6,639 bases of DNA from contig JALZWC010000191.1 of NCBI GenBank assembly GCA_023300255.1, positions 1 to 6,639 of the forward strand, in the 5' to 3' direction. Below are positions 5,036 through 6,639 of this stretch, piece by piece. The notes under the pieces are model-generated. The model was not told the DNA's origin. It saw only the letters and a program-made list of their open reading frames with translations, and ran no database searches. The position numbers and the translations under genes are program-made. The stretch is from Saprospiraceae bacterium (GTDB lineage: Bacteria > Bacteroidota > Bacteroidia > Chitinophagales > Saprospiraceae). Each line of letters begins with the position of its first letter. The stretch's first letter is position 1.

Positions 5036-5554
5036 ATGTCAAAAAATAAAACAACCTTTCCCGCAGATCTATTCAATTTTTATGAGTCCGAAATTTGGGG
5101 CTTTCATATCAAAGTGCCTGCGGATTTAGCTGCACCGTTTATAGAAAAAGATCGACGAATATTATTACAAGTAAATGATTTAGCAGCTTACTCCTGTGCG
5201 CTAATGCCAGATGGGAAAGGAGATTATTTCATCAACATCAATAAGGAACGTAGAAAGCAGTTAGGTTTGCAATTAGGAGATACGGTAACTGCTACTATTG
5301 AAAATGATGAAAGTAAATATGGGATGCCTATGCCTGAAGTAATGGAGGTCTTATTAGCACAAGATGAGGAAGCGAATAAATATTTTCATGAGTTGACGGC
5401 TGGGAAACAACGGAGCTTGTTACATATTATTGGTAAACCAAAAACGGAATCTACTCGACTAAGAAAAGCAATTGTTATCACGGAATATTTAAAAACGAAT
5501 AGAGGGAAGCTAGATTTTAAGGAGTTACAGATCGCTTTTAAAGAGTACCAATAA
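5036..5554 (+). CDS. DUF1905 domain protein with C-terminal YdeI/OmpD-associated-like region
   Basis: This is a 172-residue soluble, probably cytoplasmic protein. Residues about 20-100 look like the DUF1905 small beta-barrel domain, recognised from FHIKVPADLAAPFI, the central DGKGDYFININKERRKQLG and the LGDTVTATIENDESKYGMPMPEV strand pair. Residues about 110-165 (NKYFHELTAGKQRSLLHIIG, then the TESTRLRKAI helix) resemble the YdeI/OmpD-associated family, often labelled bacteriocin protection. The two domains commonly occur fused in Bacteroidota. No catalytic residues are known for either and no biochemical role can be assigned. The ATG at 5036 is chosen over an in-frame TTG two codons earlier at 5030. 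Upstream lies the repeat island; the next gene starts 73 nt after the stop on the same strand with no clear terminator between, so read-through is possible. Confidence 0.8.
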   Translation: MSKNKTTFPADLFNFYESEIWGFHIKVPADLAAPFIEKDRRILLQVNDLAAYSCALMPDGKGDYFININKERRKQLGLQLGDTVTATIENDESKYGMPMPEVMEVLLAQDEEANKYFHELTAGKQRSLLHIIGKPKTESTRLRKAIVITEYLKTNRGKLDFKELQIAFKEYQ

Positions 5555-5627
5555 TACATCAGTTCTCTTTTAAACAACTTTTTAGTATATTTAATCACCA
5601 AATAGATCTATCAAAAAAATCTAAACA

Positions 5628-6122
5628 ATGACTAAAATTTGCAAATCTTGTAAAGAAAATATTCATATCGATGCTAGTCGATGTCCCAATTGTCAATCCT
5701 TCCAGAGTTTTCTTAGAAGCCCAAATATGGCAGGCCCTTTAATGTTATTTTTTTTATTGCCTTTCCTTTGGTGGTCCTCTAAAACACTTCCAACGAATAG
5801 GATACAATTTGAAGAAAACAAGGAGTTAATAAATGTGCGCACCTTAAGTAAAGATACAATACAAGGAAGAGATCGTTCGCTCTTAAATATTCTAGTGGAA
5901 GTGGATAATAAAACTTCTCAAAAATGGACTGATGCAACTTTTGAGATTGCCTATTTATCCTCAACTGGGGAGCTATTAAATCTAGAAAAACGTAAAGACT
6001 ATAATTTTATAATAGCACCTAATACAAATGGTAAATCGTCTTTGAAAGTGCCGCTATATCCAGAATATGCGAATGCGCAGATAGAAGTAAAATTGATTGA
6101 TTTGCGGCAACCATGGAATTAA
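5628..6122 (+). CDS. Zinc-ribbon, single-pass membrane protein of unknown function
   Basis: I do not recognise a named family for this 164-residue protein. Residues 5-22 form a small zinc ribbon with two CxxC knuckles (Cys5, Cys8, Cys19, Cys22). A linker with Arg30 leads into one transmembrane helix at about 34-50 (PLMLFFLLPFLWW). The remaining 110 or so residues form a strand-rich domain (LLNILVEVDNKTSQKW at 85-100, FEIAYLSSTGELL near 105-117) reminiscent of FxLYD-type beta-sandwich domains. Arg30 before the helix favours a cytoplasmic zinc ribbon and an exported C-terminal domain. The design resembles other zinc-ribbon/TM envelope proteins that may sense or scaffold, but that is inference. 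The start at 5628 directly precedes the zinc ribbon, as expected, in an A-rich context. It shares a strand with the DUF1905 gene upstream; no functional link is visible. Confidence 0.72.
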   Translation: MTKICKSCKENIHIDASRCPNCQSFQSFLRSPNMAGPLMLFFLLPFLWWSSKTLPTNRIQFEENKELINVRTLSKDTIQGRDRSLLNILVEVDNKTSQKWTDATFEIAYLSSTGELLNLEKRKDYNFIIAPNTNGKSSLKVPLYPEYANAQIEVKLIDLRQPWN

Positions 6123-6173
6123 ATAGTTATTCAGCATCCGTACCAAACTTCCTGTTGCTTAACATACTATTTA

Positions 6174-6191
6174 ATCCTAAGAGGATGTTTT
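6174..6191 (+). terminator. Small hairpin plus T-run, weak terminator candidate
   Basis: ATCCT (6174-6178) and AGGAT (6182-6186) pair around AAG and are followed by GTTTT (6187-6191). It lies 51 nt after the zinc-ribbon gene's stop and 36 nt before the next ATG, where a terminator would fit. The stem is only 5 bp, so efficiency would be low. The stretch from GAGGATGTTTTAAAA onward also resembles the end of some insertion sequences. Confidence 0.3.
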
Positions 6192-6227
6192 AAAAGTAGT
6201 AAGTCAAAATAAATTTAATAGCACTCT

Positions 6228-6639
6228 ATGAAAATCTATGCTCTTTTTATTGCGTTATTCTGCCTATTTATTAGCAATGATTTGACTAGTCAAAATCTAA
6301 TACCTAATGGAAGTTTTGAATTAGTTAAAAAAGAGATTGATGACCATATTAATGGTACTAGAAAAGGTTTTGATAGTAAAGTACATGCCTGGTATAGTCC
6401 CACCAATGTAAGCCCCGATATTTATTTGCCTCATCCAAATAACGCTAGTTTTCCAGAACAGTTTAGATTGCCCAATGCCAAAGATGGAAAGCATTATATT
6501 GGATTGATTGTAGATGACATGTATGGTGTTTGTAAAAATTATAGGGAGTATGTGCAAGTTAAACTAAAAGATACATTGGAAATAGGAATACCTTATGTTT
6601 TAGAGTTTTGGTTGAGTTCCGCTAGTACCCATGAATTTA
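6228..6639 (+). CDS. Secreted surface protein, N-terminal part (runs off the right edge)
   Basis: The frame from the ATG at 6228 stays open for 137 codons to the end of the window, so the C-terminus is missing. Residues 1-22 look like a Sec signal peptide (KIYALFIALFCLFIS core), after which the mature chain begins NLIPNGSFEL. That opening, then WYSPTNVSPDIYLP, DGKHYIGLIV and YREYVQVKLKDTL with a following YVLEFWLSSAS strand, fits a jelly-roll-like domain common at the start of Bacteroidota surface proteins. Such proteins often end in an OmpA-like peptidoglycan-binding domain or a type IX secretion sorting tail; neither can be seen because the gene is cut. The role is probably in the envelope or outside the cell, with no enzymatic motif visible. 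It is separated from the upstream zinc-ribbon gene by 105 nt containing a weak hairpin, so it may be its own unit. Confidence 0.78.
   Translation, partial: MKIYALFIALFCLFISNDLTSQNLIPNGSFELVKKEIDDHINGTRKGFDSKVHAWYSPTNVSPDIYLPHPNNASFPEQFRLPNAKDGKHYIGLIVDDMYGVCKNYREYVQVKLKDTLEIGIPYVLEFWLSSASTHEF

Noticed and set aside
5030..5038. TTG at 5030 as the start of the DUF1905 gene
   Set aside because: An ATG follows two codons later and gives the same domain content.
6321..6557. Minus-strand open frame near the right edge
   Set aside because: It is antisense to a signal-peptide-bearing + strand gene that has family-like features.

Overview
The window looks like a piece of a Bacteroidota chromosome, possibly from the Saprospiria or relatives. 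This is inferred from AT-rich DNA with A-rich, SD-poor gene starts, weak TTTG / TAnnTTTG-like promoter boxes, a five-helix cytochrome oxidase subunit III, and a secreted protein whose mature N-terminus reads NLIPNGSFE, a common start for surface proteins in that phylum. All convincing genes lie on the + strand. I saw no tRNA, rRNA, CRISPR array or intact transposase gene.

Layout: (1) 1-764, a terminator-like hairpin, then an orphan heme-copper oxidase subunit III gene. (2) 765-977, an intergenic stretch with two palindromic repeats. (3) 978-1451, a YbaK-type Cys-tRNA(Pro) deacylase. (4) 1571-1647, a long imperfect stem-loop. (5) 1727-4586, a two-gene molybdenum hydroxylase locus: a [2Fe-2S] subunit of IorA type, then a Tat-targeted molybdopterin subunit of IorB type, closed by a strong, nearly symmetrical terminator at 4613-4648. 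(6) 4651-5035, a repeat-dense intergenic island. (7) 5036-5554, a DUF1905/YdeI-like protein. (8) 5628-6122, a zinc-ribbon/transmembrane protein of unknown function. (9) 6228 to the right edge, the start of a secreted protein that continues outside the window.

The only clear functional partnership is the IorA/IorB pair: electrons from substrate oxidation at the molybdenum centre of the large subunit would pass through the two iron-sulfur clusters of the small subunit to an external acceptor. Only the large subunit shows a twin-arginine signal, so the complex is probably folded in the cytoplasm and exported as a unit. The remaining genes look like independent housekeeping or envelope genes.

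The least ordinary part is the island at 4651-5035. It holds an element of about 220 bp bounded by perfect 15-bp inverted repeats. Inside are two diverged, oppositely oriented copies of a unit made of five-pair, three-nucleotide-loop mini-hairpins joined to a CTACAAACAG motif. It is followed by a TCTAG...AGATA mini-hairpin, which recurs at 901 with its stem bases swapped but still paired, and by a three-fold CACAGAG repeat. No protein-coding gene in the window looks like a new defence or mobile system.
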